From assembly GCA_900767825.1 (NCBI GenBank), contig CAAGAN010000029.1, forward strand, positions 62,001 to 126,000: DNA of 64,000 nucleotides, read 5' to 3'. The notes beneath the pieces are model-generated. The model had not been told where the DNA came from. It was given only the letters and a program-made list of their open reading frames with translations, and did no database searches. Source of the stretch: Bacilli bacterium (GTDB lineage: Bacteria > Bacillota_I > Bacilli_A > RFN20 > CAG-826). The position numbers and the translations under genes were made by a program. Shown piece after piece: positions 8,976 through 18,114 of the stretch (the stretch's first letter is position 1; each line of letters begins with the position of its first letter).

Positions 8976-10046
8976 TTGAAAAACGTGATACAGGTATTAG
9001 TAGAAGAAAGATATAGGGATAACATTAGGTTTAACGACGCTTTTGAAGGTTTTAAAAGTGCTGTCCTAGCTAGAAAAGAATCCTATATAATTCTAAAAAA
9101 CAAAAAGGATTTCGATCCTAAAGAAAGAGTTTTGGTTATATTTGGGATAAGCCTTAACTGGATTGAAGAAATATTCTCTTTTTGCAATGAAAGGAATATA
9201 CATCCATTGATATTTGGATTAAGACCTAAATTCCATCTAACCCCTTTTTCATATTTATCAAAAGATTATGTAATGTCGTTTTACCTTTTAACCAATAAGA
9301 TTATTTCTACTTCAAAAGAAGGGAAGAAGATCGCCTTTATCGGTTTTAATCCTTCTTCTCCTCATGATTTATTTAAGAAAGAAGGTTTTCTTTTAGCGTG
9401 TAAGGAATCTAATGTTAGTTATGAATTCTTCGATAACGAAGGCGATTCTAGCCTTTTGATTAAGAACTTGATTTCAAAAGAAGCTGAATTCGATGACATG
9501 GTTTTCGTTAATGATGATTTGCTTCTTTTATATATCTCTAAATCCAAGAATTCCATAAATAAAAATATGGCAGGATTTGGGGGTAGTAAATTAAAAGAAT
9601 TCATACATGTCCCTTATATAACTGGTAATATTGATTATTTTGAAGCAGGTAAAGTCTTGGCTAATCTATTCTTCTTTTTATCTAAGCAAAAGGAAATATA
9701 TTCCGTATCAGTTAAGATGCCACTCAAATTAACTTGCGATGTAACTTATAACCCTCCAAAGATTTATCAAAAGGAGAAAGACATTGATTTCTATCATGAT
9801 AAATCGATTGAAGAAATTGACCTTGTAAATGAAACTCTCCTTAATATGGACGAGACCGATATCAACATTGTGATTCTATTAGAAAACGGCGCTAAATACG
9901 AAACTATCGCAGATGCCTGCTATATATCGCTTAATACAGTTAAATATCGTATTGGGAAGATGTTAAAAGTATCAAAGAGGAAAAATAAAGCCGAATTGCT
10001 CTCCTTGTTTGCAAAATATAAGTTAGATTTCTCCTCCAAAGTTTAA
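8976..10046 (+). CDS. Transcription regulator: LacI-like sensor domain with C-terminal LuxR-type HTH
   Basis: A 356-residue protein. The N-terminal ~270 residues resemble the sugar-sensing half of LacI/GalR regulators (GKKIAFIGFNP near 117-127, an FVNDD strand near 176), while the C-terminus (about 300-350) holds a LuxR/GerE-like helix-turn-helix with GAKYETIADA and SLNTVKYRIGKML. The usual LacI order is HTH first, so this is the reverse layout, as in XylR proteins that carry a C-terminal AraC HTH. The start is probably TTG at 8976: an in-frame stop lies 12 bases upstream and no good ribosome binding site is seen; GTG at 8985 is an alternative. It lies divergently from the GH5/galM pair and just before the DUF5107 gene, its likely targets. 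Confidence 0.75.
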   Translation: MKNVIQVLVEERYRDNIRFNDAFEGFKSAVLARKESYIILKNKKDFDPKERVLVIFGISLNWIEEIFSFCNERNIHPLIFGLRPKFHLTPFSYLSKDYVMSFYLLTNKIISTSKEGKKIAFIGFNPSSPHDLFKKEGFLLACKESNVSYEFFDNEGDSSLLIKNLISKEAEFDDMVFVNDDLLLLYISKSKNSINKNMAGFGGSKLKEFIHVPYITGNIDYFEAGKVLANLFFFLSKQKEIYSVSVKMPLKLTCDVTYNPPKIYQKEKDIDFYHDKSIEEIDLVNETLLNMDETDINIVILLENGAKYETIADACYISLNTVKYRIGKMLKVSKRKNKAELLSLFAKYKLDFSSKV

Positions 10047-10075
10047 AAATTCAAATCTATTTCTTTTTCTTTTGG

Positions 10076-10100
10076 TCTTTCTAAGCGAAAGAAGTTTTTT
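10076..10100 (+). terminator. Terminator after the LacI/LuxR-type regulator
   Basis: A 6-bp stem TCTTTC / GAAAGA with loop TAAGC is followed by AG and six T residues, in the short gap before the DUF5107 gene. Confidence 0.5.
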
Positions 10101-10115
10101 AACAATTATTTAAGG

Positions 10116-13100
10116 ATGGTTAAAAATATGATCAAACACTTAGAAATAACAATTCCTACTTATGAAGTCGGTTCTAGTGAAGAACTACCAATGTTTTTTG
10201 AAAGACGTAATTACCAAGGTGCTTCAGGAAAGATTTATCCTCTTCCTTTCACCGCTTCGATTTCTGATGAAAAGAAAGATAAGAAATATGATGCCTATGT
10301 ATTAGAAAATAAATACATCAAGGCAACTCTTCTTCCTGAAATAGGAGGCAAGATTCATTCCATATTAGATAAGACAAATAATTATGACATTATCTATCAC
10401 AATAAAGTAATTAAGCCTGCCATGGTTGGACTTTGTGGTCCTTGGGTATCTGGAGGCATTGAATTTAACTGGCCTCAACATCATAGGCCTACTACTTTTA
10501 TTCCAGTAGAAAGCAAGGAAAAGGACGAAACAGTCTATATGGGTGAATTCGATAATTTCTTTTCAATGCACGGGACTGTTGGAATATCCATCAAGAAAGA
10601 TAGAAATTATGTAAAGGCTCACATTATTGTTTATAACTCCACCCCATTTAGAAGAAGATTCATGTGGTGGGCAAATACTGCCGTTGAGATTAATGATAAC
10701 TATGCAGTTGATTTCCCTCCTGATGTAAGTAGCGTTAATGACCATGATAGGCGTTGTGTTCTTTCTTGGCCTATTGCAAAAGGAGTTTATAAGACTGTCC
10801 GTCCATGGAACTTTGGAGAAGGAACCGACATCCATTTCACTAGAAATATTAAAGCCCCTACTTCAATGATGGTTTCTAAAGATGAATGCGATTTGGATTT
10901 CGTATGTGGATATGATTATGGAAAAGAAGCTGGAGTTGCCATGGTTTCTAATCACCATACTGCCCCAGGAAAGAAGCTTTGGATTTGGGGTAATTCTCCT
11001 TTTGCTTCCAAGTGGTGCGAGAATTTAACTGATGACGGAAGCGAATATTGTGAACTTATGACTGGCTGCTATACCGATAACCAACCAGATTTTACGATGA
11101 TTGAACCATATGAAAAGAAAGAATTTGACCAATATTGGTATCCAATAAAGAAGATTGGGGAACCGAAGGCCGTAACTCTAGATGCTGCGCTTAATTTCTA
11201 TAAGAAGGGAAATAAATTATTTGTAGGCGTCTGCCCATCTGGCAATTTCCTAGGTTCAAAGATAGTAGTCACTTCTAATAAAAAGAAATTGTTTAGTAAA
11301 AAAGTTGATCTATTAATTGAAGACCCTTATATCGATGAATTTGATTTTGATGGGGACATTAAATCGATTGAAGTATTTGTTAAAGATAAAGACAATAGAG
11401 AACTTGTTTCATTTAGAAATAATTTAAAAGAACACAAACCAATAAAGCCAAGGCCAATTTCCCCGCGTCCAAAAGATATAAAGACCAACGAAGAATTATA
11501 TCTACATGGATATCACCTATATCAATATAACCACTTCGCCTATAAAGCAACTGATTATCTAGAAGAAGCCTTAAGAAGGGATCCGACTGATTATAGATGC
11601 AATGAGGCCATGGGTGATATTTGTTTAGATAATGCTAGATTTGATTTGGCTAAACAATATTATTCAAAGGCCATAGAAAAAGTTTGCTTAAGAGATGCCA
11701 ATCCAAAGAATGCATCTTGCTATTATGGAAGAGGCGTTGCCAATAGATATCTAGGGTTGGATTTAGAAGCAGAAAATGATTTCTATAAAGCCGCCTGGCA
11801 ATATGGGACACGTTCTTGCTCCTATTACGCTTTAGCAGGCCTAGCTTCTAAAAAAGGCGATAAAGAAGAAGCGATTAGATTATTAGAATTATCTTTAGAA
11901 ACAAATGCTAAAAACCCTCTTGCTATATATATGCTAGGCCTATTAAAAGATGATTCTAAAGTCGAAGAGAAAGTTAATGAAATAGACCCATTATTCTTTA
12001 ATGGCAATGATATTAAGAGAACTTTGATAATAGTCAGGGAATTACTTAATTTTGGAATGTTAGATCTTTCTATAGAATATCTAGAGAAGTCTGACAAGAA
12101 CCCACTTGTTTATTATTATCTAGCCTATGTTCATAAACTTAAAAATGATGGAGAAGAAACTATGTATATCGATATGGCTGAAAATTCAGATCCATATCAT
12201 TGCTTCCCTAATGATAATTTTGATGTAATTGTCTTAAAATCCGCTTCAACTCCTATGGCTAATTACTACATGGGTTGTCTATATTACCATCGTGACCAAT
12301 ATGAATTAGCAGCGTCCCTATTTGAAAACGTTAATGAAAAGATTACTTATTATCCGTCATTAAGAAATCTCTCTCTTGCTCATTTTGATCATCTAAACAA
12401 GAAAGAAGAAGCCTATACCTTATTAAAGAAAGCATTTGAACTTTCTAGAAACGGAAGGGTGTTCTATGAATTGGTAATGATGGAAGCGAGCTTGAACATT
12501 CCTCTAGAAGATAGGGTGAAATTCATTGAATTCAATTTGGATGTAGCTAGTTCTAGAGATGATGTCTTAACTAAATATATTTCTTATTTAGTCGATTTGA
12601 GGCAATATGAAAAAGCTATTTCCATGTTAAAGACACATAGTTTCCATACTTATGAAGGTGGAGAAGGCAACTTAACCTCTCTTCATTCAAACCTATATTT
12701 CTTGTTAGGCAATGATGAATTTAATAAAGGCAACTATCAAAAGGCTAAAGAATATTATCTAACCGGTCTAGATTACCCATTGAATTATCATGAAACTATT
12801 ACCTTGCATGCGGATAATTCTCACCTTTATTACAAATTGGCATTAGTAAGCAAAGAATTAGGCGAAACTAGTAAGATGAATGAATATCTAGAAAAAGGAA
12901 TTTCTTCCTTAGCATGTGCAAATCCAAACTTCTATTTTGCCGCTAAATGTTATGAACTTCTTGGTAGAAAAGAGGAAGCAAAAGCTAAATTAGAGGCTTT
13001 ATATGAAGCGGGCAAGGATTTATATGACAATAGAGATTTAGATTCTTATTTCGGTGTCGGGGCTCCAACTAGACTTCCATTTGCCTATGATATTGATAGG

Positions 13101-13241
13101 GTCAATACGATTAAGTCTCTTGAACTAGAAATATTTGCTTTATTAGGAGAAGGAAAAACTAAAGAAGCCGAGGAAAAGAAGAAAGAACTAAGAAAACTAG
13201 ACTTGTCTTCAATTGCGCTTACATTAACTTCAAATATCTAA
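10116..13241 (+). CDS. DUF5107 and TPR-repeat protein
   Basis: A 1041-residue soluble protein without signal peptide. The N-terminal ~340 residues match the DUF5107 domain, a mutarotase-like beta-sandwich (LLPEIGGKIHSI near 70-82, WVSGGIEFNWPQHH near 112-125). From about residue 455 to 1010 it consists of tetratricopeptide repeats (YHLYQYNHFAYKATDYLEEA type units). DUF5107-TPR proteins occur in glycan-use loci of gut bacteria and are thought to bind or process carbohydrate, but the activity is unsettled. An AAGG site sits almost against the first ATG, so an ATG at 10128 is an alternative start. It ends at a strong bidirectional terminator. The galM/GH5 neighbours support a sugar-related role. 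Confidence 0.82.
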   Translation: MVKNMIKHLEITIPTYEVGSSEELPMFFERRNYQGASGKIYPLPFTASISDEKKDKKYDAYVLENKYIKATLLPEIGGKIHSILDKTNNYDIIYHNKVIKPAMVGLCGPWVSGGIEFNWPQHHRPTTFIPVESKEKDETVYMGEFDNFFSMHGTVGISIKKDRNYVKAHIIVYNSTPFRRRFMWWANTAVEINDNYAVDFPPDVSSVNDHDRRCVLSWPIAKGVYKTVRPWNFGEGTDIHFTRNIKAPTSMMVSKDECDLDFVCGYDYGKEAGVAMVSNHHTAPGKKLWIWGNSPFASKWCENLTDDGSEYCELMTGCYTDNQPDFTMIEPYEKKEFDQYWYPIKKIGEPKAVTLDAALNFYKKGNKLFVGVCPSGNFLGSKIVVTSNKKKLFSKKVDLLIEDPYIDEFDFDGDIKSIEVFVKDKDNRELVSFRNNLKEHKPIKPRPISPRPKDIKTNEELYLHGYHLYQYNHFAYKATDYLEEALRRDPTDYRCNEAMGDICLDNARFDLAKQYYSKAIEKVCLRDANPKNASCYYGRGVANRYLGLDLEAENDFYKAAWQYGTRSCSYYALAGLASKKGDKEEAIRLLELSLETNAKNPLAIYMLGLLKDDSKVEEKVNEIDPLFFNGNDIKRTLIIVRELLNFGMLDLSIEYLEKSDKNPLVYYYLAYVHKLKNDGEETMYIDMAENSDPYHCFPNDNFDVIVLKSASTPMANYYMGCLYYHRDQYELAASLFENVNEKITYYPSLRNLSLAHFDHLNKKEEAYTLLKKAFELSRNGRVFYELVMMEASLNIPLEDRVKFIEFNLDVASSRDDVLTKYISYLVDLRQYEKAISMLKTHSFHTYEGGEGNLTSLHSNLYFLLGNDEFNKGNYQKAKEYYLTGLDYPLNYHETITLHADNSHLYYKLALVSKELGETSKMNEYLEKGISSLACANPNFYFAAKCYELLGRKEEAKAKLEALYEAGKDLYDNRDLDSYFGVGAPTRLPFAYDIDRVNTIKSLELEIFALLGEGKTKEAEEKKKELRKLDLSSIALTLTSNI

Positions 13242-13248
13242 GCAAAAT

Positions 13249-13296
13249 AAAAAGGCTTAACCAAGTAGAATTTAACTACATGGGTTAAGCCTTTTT
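13249..13296. terminator. Strong bidirectional terminator
   Basis: A 14-bp perfect stem (13249-13262 with 13283-13296) carries A5 on one side and T5 on the other, with an inner GTAG/CTAC stem. It ends both the DUF5107 gene and the convergent AraC gene, whose last codons it touches. Confidence 0.9.
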
Positions 13297-14164
13297 AATA
13301 TTTAATCTGGAATTTGATTCGATATTGATATGGGGTTGTATCTAGATATTTTTTAAACATCCTTATCAATACCTGTGAATCTAATAGACCTACCGCAGTT
13401 GCTATTTCAGAAACGCTTGAATCGGTTTGGATCAATAATTGTTGCGCTTTCTTTAGTCGTTTCTTTGCTACATATTGACCAATAGGCATTCCTAGACATT
13501 CCTTAAATTTCTTTTCTAAATGGAATTTAGATAAGCCTACTTGTTCTGATATTTCATCTAGAGTCAATTTGGAATCTAGATTATCTTTTATGTATTCGGT
13601 TGCCCTTCTAACAGTCTCTGGGGCGTAGGTTATATAGCTAGACATGTTGTGCACATGCTTTCTTAGCCTAAGCATCAATTCATAAATCTTTTCAGATGCT
13701 TCATATTCATCGAACTTCTTTTCATCTATCGATTTGTGTATTCTTTTTATTGTTGGGACAAATCCAATTGAATCATTAGGAATCTTTATGATGTTCCCGG
13801 TTGTGTTATAAACATAATCAAGGAAAGATTCTAGAGCTGGGCTTTGAAGGTGGATATAAATCAAAGTCATCCCGTCTTTATCAGTCCACATTTCATGTTC
13901 ATCCATGCAGTTGATAAAGATTAGATCATCCTTTTTGAATTCATTTACCTTGTTATGGTATTTGATATAGCCATGACCTTTGATGCAATAGGTAAACATA
14001 TAGGAATTATGTTCGCTTCTTTTTAGGTAATGGTTCCTTCCATCTTCTTCGTAGCCTGTAAATATAATGCGGTAAAAAAGGCCACTTCTATCCCTATCGA
14101 CAGAGACTCTATATAACTTGTAATTTGGCGAGAAATCGCGATTTAGTACTGCTTTCATAAACAA
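13295..14164 (-). CDS. AraC-family transcription regulator
   Basis: A 289-residue regulator with an N-terminal cupin-like ligand domain (about residues 30-110, including KGHGYIKYHNK) and a C-terminal AraC DNA-binding domain (about 190-285) with both helix-turn-helix units: LTLDEISEQVGLSKFHLEKK and the second around VSEIATAVGL. The end PYQYR is typical. Such proteins activate sugar-use operons on binding a mono- or oligosaccharide. It is divergent from the large secreted esterase gene, with a 231-base A+T-rich gap between them, and the esterase and the following CUT1/GH43 operon are its likely targets. Confidence 0.9.
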   Translation of the reverse strand: MFMKAVLNRDFSPNYKLYRVSVDRDRSGLFYRIIFTGYEEDGRNHYLKRSEHNSYMFTYCIKGHGYIKYHNKVNEFKKDDLIFINCMDEHEMWTDKDGMTLIYIHLQSPALESFLDYVYNTTGNIIKIPNDSIGFVPTIKRIHKSIDEKKFDEYEASEKIYELMLRLRKHVHNMSSYITYAPETVRRATEYIKDNLDSKLTLDEISEQVGLSKFHLEKKFKECLGMPIGQYVAKKRLKKAQQLLIQTDSSVSEIATAVGLLDSQVLIRMFKKYLDTTPYQYRIKFQIKY

Positions 14165-14270
14165 TAATTAATAATTTGATAACTTGATATTAAACTTAAA
14201 AATAATTATAGAAAAGATAAAAAATATTAGAATTTATCCGTAAATTATTTGTTTTTCATATATTTTAATA

Positions 14271-14399
14271 ATGAATAAGAAACCGATGCTTATAGCAAAG
14301 ATTAAAAATAAAAGAATTATTCTTTTAGAGTTTGGCTTTTTGCGTTTATTAAAGGAATCTAAAATTATGTTAACAAAAAAGAAAGTGGGAATATTATGA
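14271..14399 (+). CDS. Possible 42-residue leader ORF upstream of the esterase gene
   Basis: An ATG-to-TGA frame of 42 Lys-rich residues whose stop overlaps the esterase start as ATGA. No ribosome binding site precedes it, but a TATTTT-like box lies just upstream, so a leaderless mRNA is conceivable. It could couple translation or be chance; nothing else is recognisable in 14165-14395. Confidence 0.2.
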   Translation: MNKKPMLIAKIKNKRIILLEFGFLRLLKESKIMLTKKKVGIL

Positions 14400-17300
14400 A
14401 AAAATCACTTATTCGCTTTTTGGGGTTAGCTTTTCTTGGAGCTGCCCTAGCCTTGCCTAATTCCAACGCTTCTTTAACTTTTGCCGAAGGTGAAGTTGAC
14501 ACGGAACATAGCTATAACCTATCGTTCTATGATGATTTTAATGGCGAACTTAAAGATGGATGGTCTTATGCTAAAGGAGGATCTGCCTACACGTATGCTG
14601 ATGGAGATCTAACCAAGTTTGGTTGGTTATTTAACGGCCAAGACCACATCCAATATAAAAGACATAACAATCCTAGCGATTTTGGCAAGTTCCTTTATGG
14701 CGACTCTAATTCCAAAAATTATGTTTTTGAAGTTAAAGTCAGAGCCGATACCAATATGACATCTAAACAATATATAGATGCCTATTCTTCAGAATTAGGA
14801 AAGCATTTGACAATAAATTCAATGATTCCTTTCTTTGTTCAAAACGAACAACCAGAATCTGCCCATCATACTTTCAAAGGTAGAGGCATTTGCTTTACTA
14901 ACTATGCGATTGGCTTCTGGGAATATGGGGCTGAATCTAATGGCTGGGCTAGCACGGTAAGACTTCCAGCCGCTATGGGCGATAGCTTCACCTGGGCTGA
15001 TTGGCATACAGTTAGAGTTATGGCCAATGACAACCAATGTACCCTTTTTATTGATGGAAAATCAATTTTGACCACTGCGCAAGCCAGCTTCAAAAGATCA
15101 CCAAATACTAACGGGTCTTGTGGATTTGCTGCAAATATTGGCACGGGATATGATTCGCTACATTACGATGACTTCAAATTCTACGAGGCTAATCCTAATT
15201 TTAAAAAGATTGTTGTACCTACCTCTACTTTCGATTTCTTAGATGATAAGAAAGTTACTAAAGTTAATAAGCTAATGACTTATGAAAGGTTTGGAGATAC
15301 AAACAAGATTTGCGACACCAAATCTAGCGCTACCGGGGCAAAATATGGCACCCAGTTATCAACTATCAATCAAGAATATGATTCCTTTGATATGGATGTT
15401 GCCGTTAGCCTTGATAGTCAATTTGCCCTTAAAAACACTACCTCAGTCGACCATACTACTAAGAATATAAGAACCTCTGACCAAGCAGGTATTGTAATTG
15501 GTTCACCAAGCGCTAATTTAAATAGTAACTATTTTGTTATTCGCACCCAATTGGTTCATACAAATTCCGCTTATGTTAATAAGTCTTATGTTGGTTTTGA
15601 TACAGTAACTATGCAAGAAGGCAAATCTGCTGGTACTTATAAAAAAGGAACTAATTTTGCAGCTGTTGATGGAGTTAACCCATACTTAAGAATAAGTCTT
15701 AAGGACAATAAGGTTACTGTTAGTGTCTTTGCTAACAAAGCCGACTATGAAGCAGGAACTATTGCAGAAACCTCTACATTAGATATAAGTTCAGGTGATG
15801 GAAACCATTTTGGATTAAGGTGTAATTCCGGTAACGACACTGCTAGGTATATCTCCGATTTCGAAATATTGTCCTTCACTACTTCTGATAAGGGAGCGGT
15901 TGAATATCCATCCAATTCAGTCACTATTGCTGAAGAACCAGCAAGCGGGCCATATACAGTTTCTATTCCAACATTAACTAACGGGGTCATTAAAGACGGA
16001 GGAACCATATTAACTTCTGATATTTCAATGGATGCCCATTCAAGCAAGAAATTAGATATCATTCCTAATGAAGGCTATTCGATTGCCAATGTTGTTGTTA
16101 ATGGCAAGAACATCGGACCTGCTAAGCAAGTAGTTATTGATAACATCACTAGAAATACTTCTATTGAAGTTACATTCACTTCTGAAAAAGCAATTGATGT
16201 CTATTTGATTGCTGGTCAATCTAATGCTGCCGGCCAAACTCCAATTAATGGTTTATATAACGGCTACACTTATGGCGGAAGCGTTGATAATGAAAAAGTA
16301 AAAGAATACGAAAACGGCTATAAGAACATCTTCTATTATGGCGCTACTAAATTAAACGATCCTTCTAAGGGCAACATGGAATTCGATGTTGTTCGTGCTG
16401 GAGAAGGTACGGCAGCTGCTTATATGGGGCCTGAACTTGGATTTGGTGAATATGCTTCTCCAATACTAGAAAAGGCAAATAAGCAAGCTGCTATTATCAA
16501 ATATGCAGTCGGTGCTACGGGATTTGCTAATTCTACTAGCGATGTTTGCAATGCCTATGGCAACTGGCTTTCCACTACTTCATTAGAAGAAGAAGCTGAT
16601 AGCTTAGTCGCAAAATCCGGTCTCCTATATACAAATCTATTATCAATCATAGAATCTGGATTAAGAGATTTAATCGACCGCGGATTCACTCCTGTTGTTA
16701 AAGGATTTATGTGGTTCCAAGGATGTGCCGATGCTGGTAGTAAGACTATGGCATCCATGTATGCACATCATCTAACTAATTTAATTAATGACTTAAGAAA
16801 CGATATTGCTTCCATCGAAACTAAGCTCGCAATGCAACATGGCAAAGTTGAAGCTGCTGTTGCTAAAATTAATGACAACTTAATTAAAGCCGACTACGAA
16901 GATATAGTCAGGGAACAAATTCAATTGGTTTCCGAGACTGTTGATGATGTTCGTGTTATTGATACAAAGGGAATGGCAGTTCCAAATCCTGAAGATAATA
17001 ACGATCCATGGCATTTCTCTAGCAAAGATATACTCGAAGTTGGACGTATGTTTGCTCAAGTATTACTAGAAGAAAATGGATATGTCACTCCTGAAACATT
17101 TACAGTTACCTTCGATACTGATGGAGGAAGTGAAGTTGCTCCTATTACTTTAAAGAAATGGGAATCATTGACTCTTCCAGAAGCTCCAACTAAAGAAGGA
17201 TATATATTTAGTAAATGGGTAGTTGATGGAACTAATGAAGAATTAAATTACAAAGACTTCTCTATCACTTCTAATATCACCTTAAAAGCTGTTTATGAAA

Positions 17301-17788
17301 TGGAACCAGGATATAAAGCCTACGTTGATTTCATTAATTTGGTTAAAGAAACTCTTAGGGTTGAAGAAGGAAGCATAACTAAACCAACTACTGAACAATG
17401 GGCTGCCTTAAAAGCTGCTTATGAAGCTATTCCGACCGAAGCTAAAGAAGCTTTAAAGACTAACACCGCTGCTTCTAATGGAAGCGATGAGCAAGTTGCC
17501 TTATATCTATATGATGAAGTATTAAAGAAATATGGAACTGAAGAATTTGAAAACTTCATGGATAGAGAAGTTAAAATTGATCCAATTCCAGATACCTCTT
17601 CTTCCTCTTCTACTGAAATAACTTCTAGTTCCACCTCGTCTAGTGTTGAAGAAGCCCCAACCACTTCTGAAACTAGTACTTCTAGCAAGGGTGGATGCGG
17701 AGGAGCAATTGTCTCTAGCTTAATTGGTGGAGTTGCTCTTCTTGGTGCTGCTATTGTTATTGCTGCTACTAGAAAAAGAAAAGAATAA
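14396..17788 (+). CDS. Secreted, C-terminally anchored SASA-type acetylesterase with ConA-like domains
   Basis: An 1130-residue exported protein. Domains in order: signal peptide (to about residue 30), two concanavalin/DUF1080-like sandwiches (about 35-275 and 275-500), a short bacterial repeat domain (525-595), an SGNH-type esterase domain of the sialate O-acetylesterase/CE6 kind (about 600-895, GQSNAAG with nucleophile Ser near 609 and DPWHFSS with the His near 873), an InlB-type repeat (about 900-970), a helical segment, a Ser/Thr-rich linker and a 33-residue tail (KGGCGG, membrane helix, RKRKE) shared with two other proteins here. It probably removes acetyl groups from a polysaccharide at the cell surface. 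The AraC gene is divergent upstream and a terminator follows. Confidence 0.85.
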   Translation: MKKSLIRFLGLAFLGAALALPNSNASLTFAEGEVDTEHSYNLSFYDDFNGELKDGWSYAKGGSAYTYADGDLTKFGWLFNGQDHIQYKRHNNPSDFGKFLYGDSNSKNYVFEVKVRADTNMTSKQYIDAYSSELGKHLTINSMIPFFVQNEQPESAHHTFKGRGICFTNYAIGFWEYGAESNGWASTVRLPAAMGDSFTWADWHTVRVMANDNQCTLFIDGKSILTTAQASFKRSPNTNGSCGFAANIGTGYDSLHYDDFKFYEANPNFKKIVVPTSTFDFLDDKKVTKVNKLMTYERFGDTNKICDTKSSATGAKYGTQLSTINQEYDSFDMDVAVSLDSQFALKNTTSVDHTTKNIRTSDQAGIVIGSPSANLNSNYFVIRTQLVHTNSAYVNKSYVGFDTVTMQEGKSAGTYKKGTNFAAVDGVNPYLRISLKDNKVTVSVFANKADYEAGTIAETSTLDISSGDGNHFGLRCNSGNDTARYISDFEILSFTTSDKGAVEYPSNSVTIAEEPASGPYTVSIPTLTNGVIKDGGTILTSDISMDAHSSKKLDIIPNEGYSIANVVVNGKNIGPAKQVVIDNITRNTSIEVTFTSEKAIDVYLIAGQSNAAGQTPINGLYNGYTYGGSVDNEKVKEYENGYKNIFYYGATKLNDPSKGNMEFDVVRAGEGTAAAYMGPELGFGEYASPILEKANKQAAIIKYAVGATGFANSTSDVCNAYGNWLSTTSLEEEADSLVAKSGLLYTNLLSIIESGLRDLIDRGFTPVVKGFMWFQGCADAGSKTMASMYAHHLTNLINDLRNDIASIETKLAMQHGKVEAAVAKINDNLIKADYEDIVREQIQLVSETVDDVRVIDTKGMAVPNPEDNNDPWHFSSKDILEVGRMFAQVLLEENGYVTPETFTVTFDTDGGSEVAPITLKKWESLTLPEAPTKEGYIFSKWVVDGTNEELNYKDFSITSNITLKAVYEMEPGYKAYVDFINLVKETLRVEEGSITKPTTEQWAALKAAYEAIPTEAKEALKTNTAASNGSDEQVALYLYDEVLKKYGTEEFENFMDREVKIDPIPDTSSSSSTEITSSSTSSSVEEAPTTSETSTSSKGGCGGAIVSSLIGGVALLGAAIVIAATRKRKE
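17687..17785 (+). other. GGCGG C-terminal sorting-like signal (copy 1)
   Basis: The last 33 codons encode KGGCGGAIV, a hydrophobic helix and a basic end (RKRKE), after a Ser/Thr-rich linker. The length and core match copies at 47035-47133 and 50663-50761. The layout (short motif, helix, basic tail) is that of sortase, rhombosortase and myxosortase-type signals; a single Cys in the motif suggests lipidation or cleavage there. Processing is inferred. Confidence 0.7.
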
Positions 17789-17813
17789 TAAATAACTATT
17801 ATTTGATTAACTA

Positions 17814-17839
17814 GCCTTGCCTAAACCGCAAGGCTTTTT
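17814..17839 (+). terminator. Intrinsic terminator after the esterase gene
   Basis: Perfect 7-bp stem GCCTTGC / GCAAGGC with a 7-nt loop, followed by five T residues. Confidence 0.88.
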
Positions 17840-17908
17840 AACAATTTATGCTAATGCAGATATATTTCTTGCTGTAATGATAAAGCACCGGTTTTTAATA
17901 ATGTGAAT

Positions 17909-17938
17909 TTGACTTTTTGCGATAAAATGTTGTTTTAT
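17909..17938 (+). promoter_or_regulatory. Candidate distal promoter of the CUT1/GH43 operon
   Basis: TTGACT, an 18-base spacer and TTTTAT, about 180 bases before the binding-protein gene. The 326-base gap 17789-18114 holds this, the terminator at 17814 and a second candidate promoter at 18051; I see no gene in it. Confidence 0.35.
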
Positions 17939-18050
17939 ACATAACAATTTAATAAAAAATAATAATTTATTTTACTTTTGTTTTGCTTTTTTCGACTTTA
18001 GCAAAAACAAAAAATGATAATTTTCTACTAATGCTATATATTGAAGATTA

Positions 18051-18079
18051 TTCGACAAAAAAGGAAAATTTATTATATC
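18051..18079 (+). promoter_or_regulatory. Candidate proximal promoter of the CUT1/GH43 operon
   Basis: TTCGAC, a 17-base spacer and TATATC, ending 36 bases before the start codon, preceded by very A+T-rich DNA that could act as an UP element. Confidence 0.4.
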
Positions 18080-18114
18080 TAGAAATACTGGCTTTTAGCC
18101 AATCGAGGTAATTT

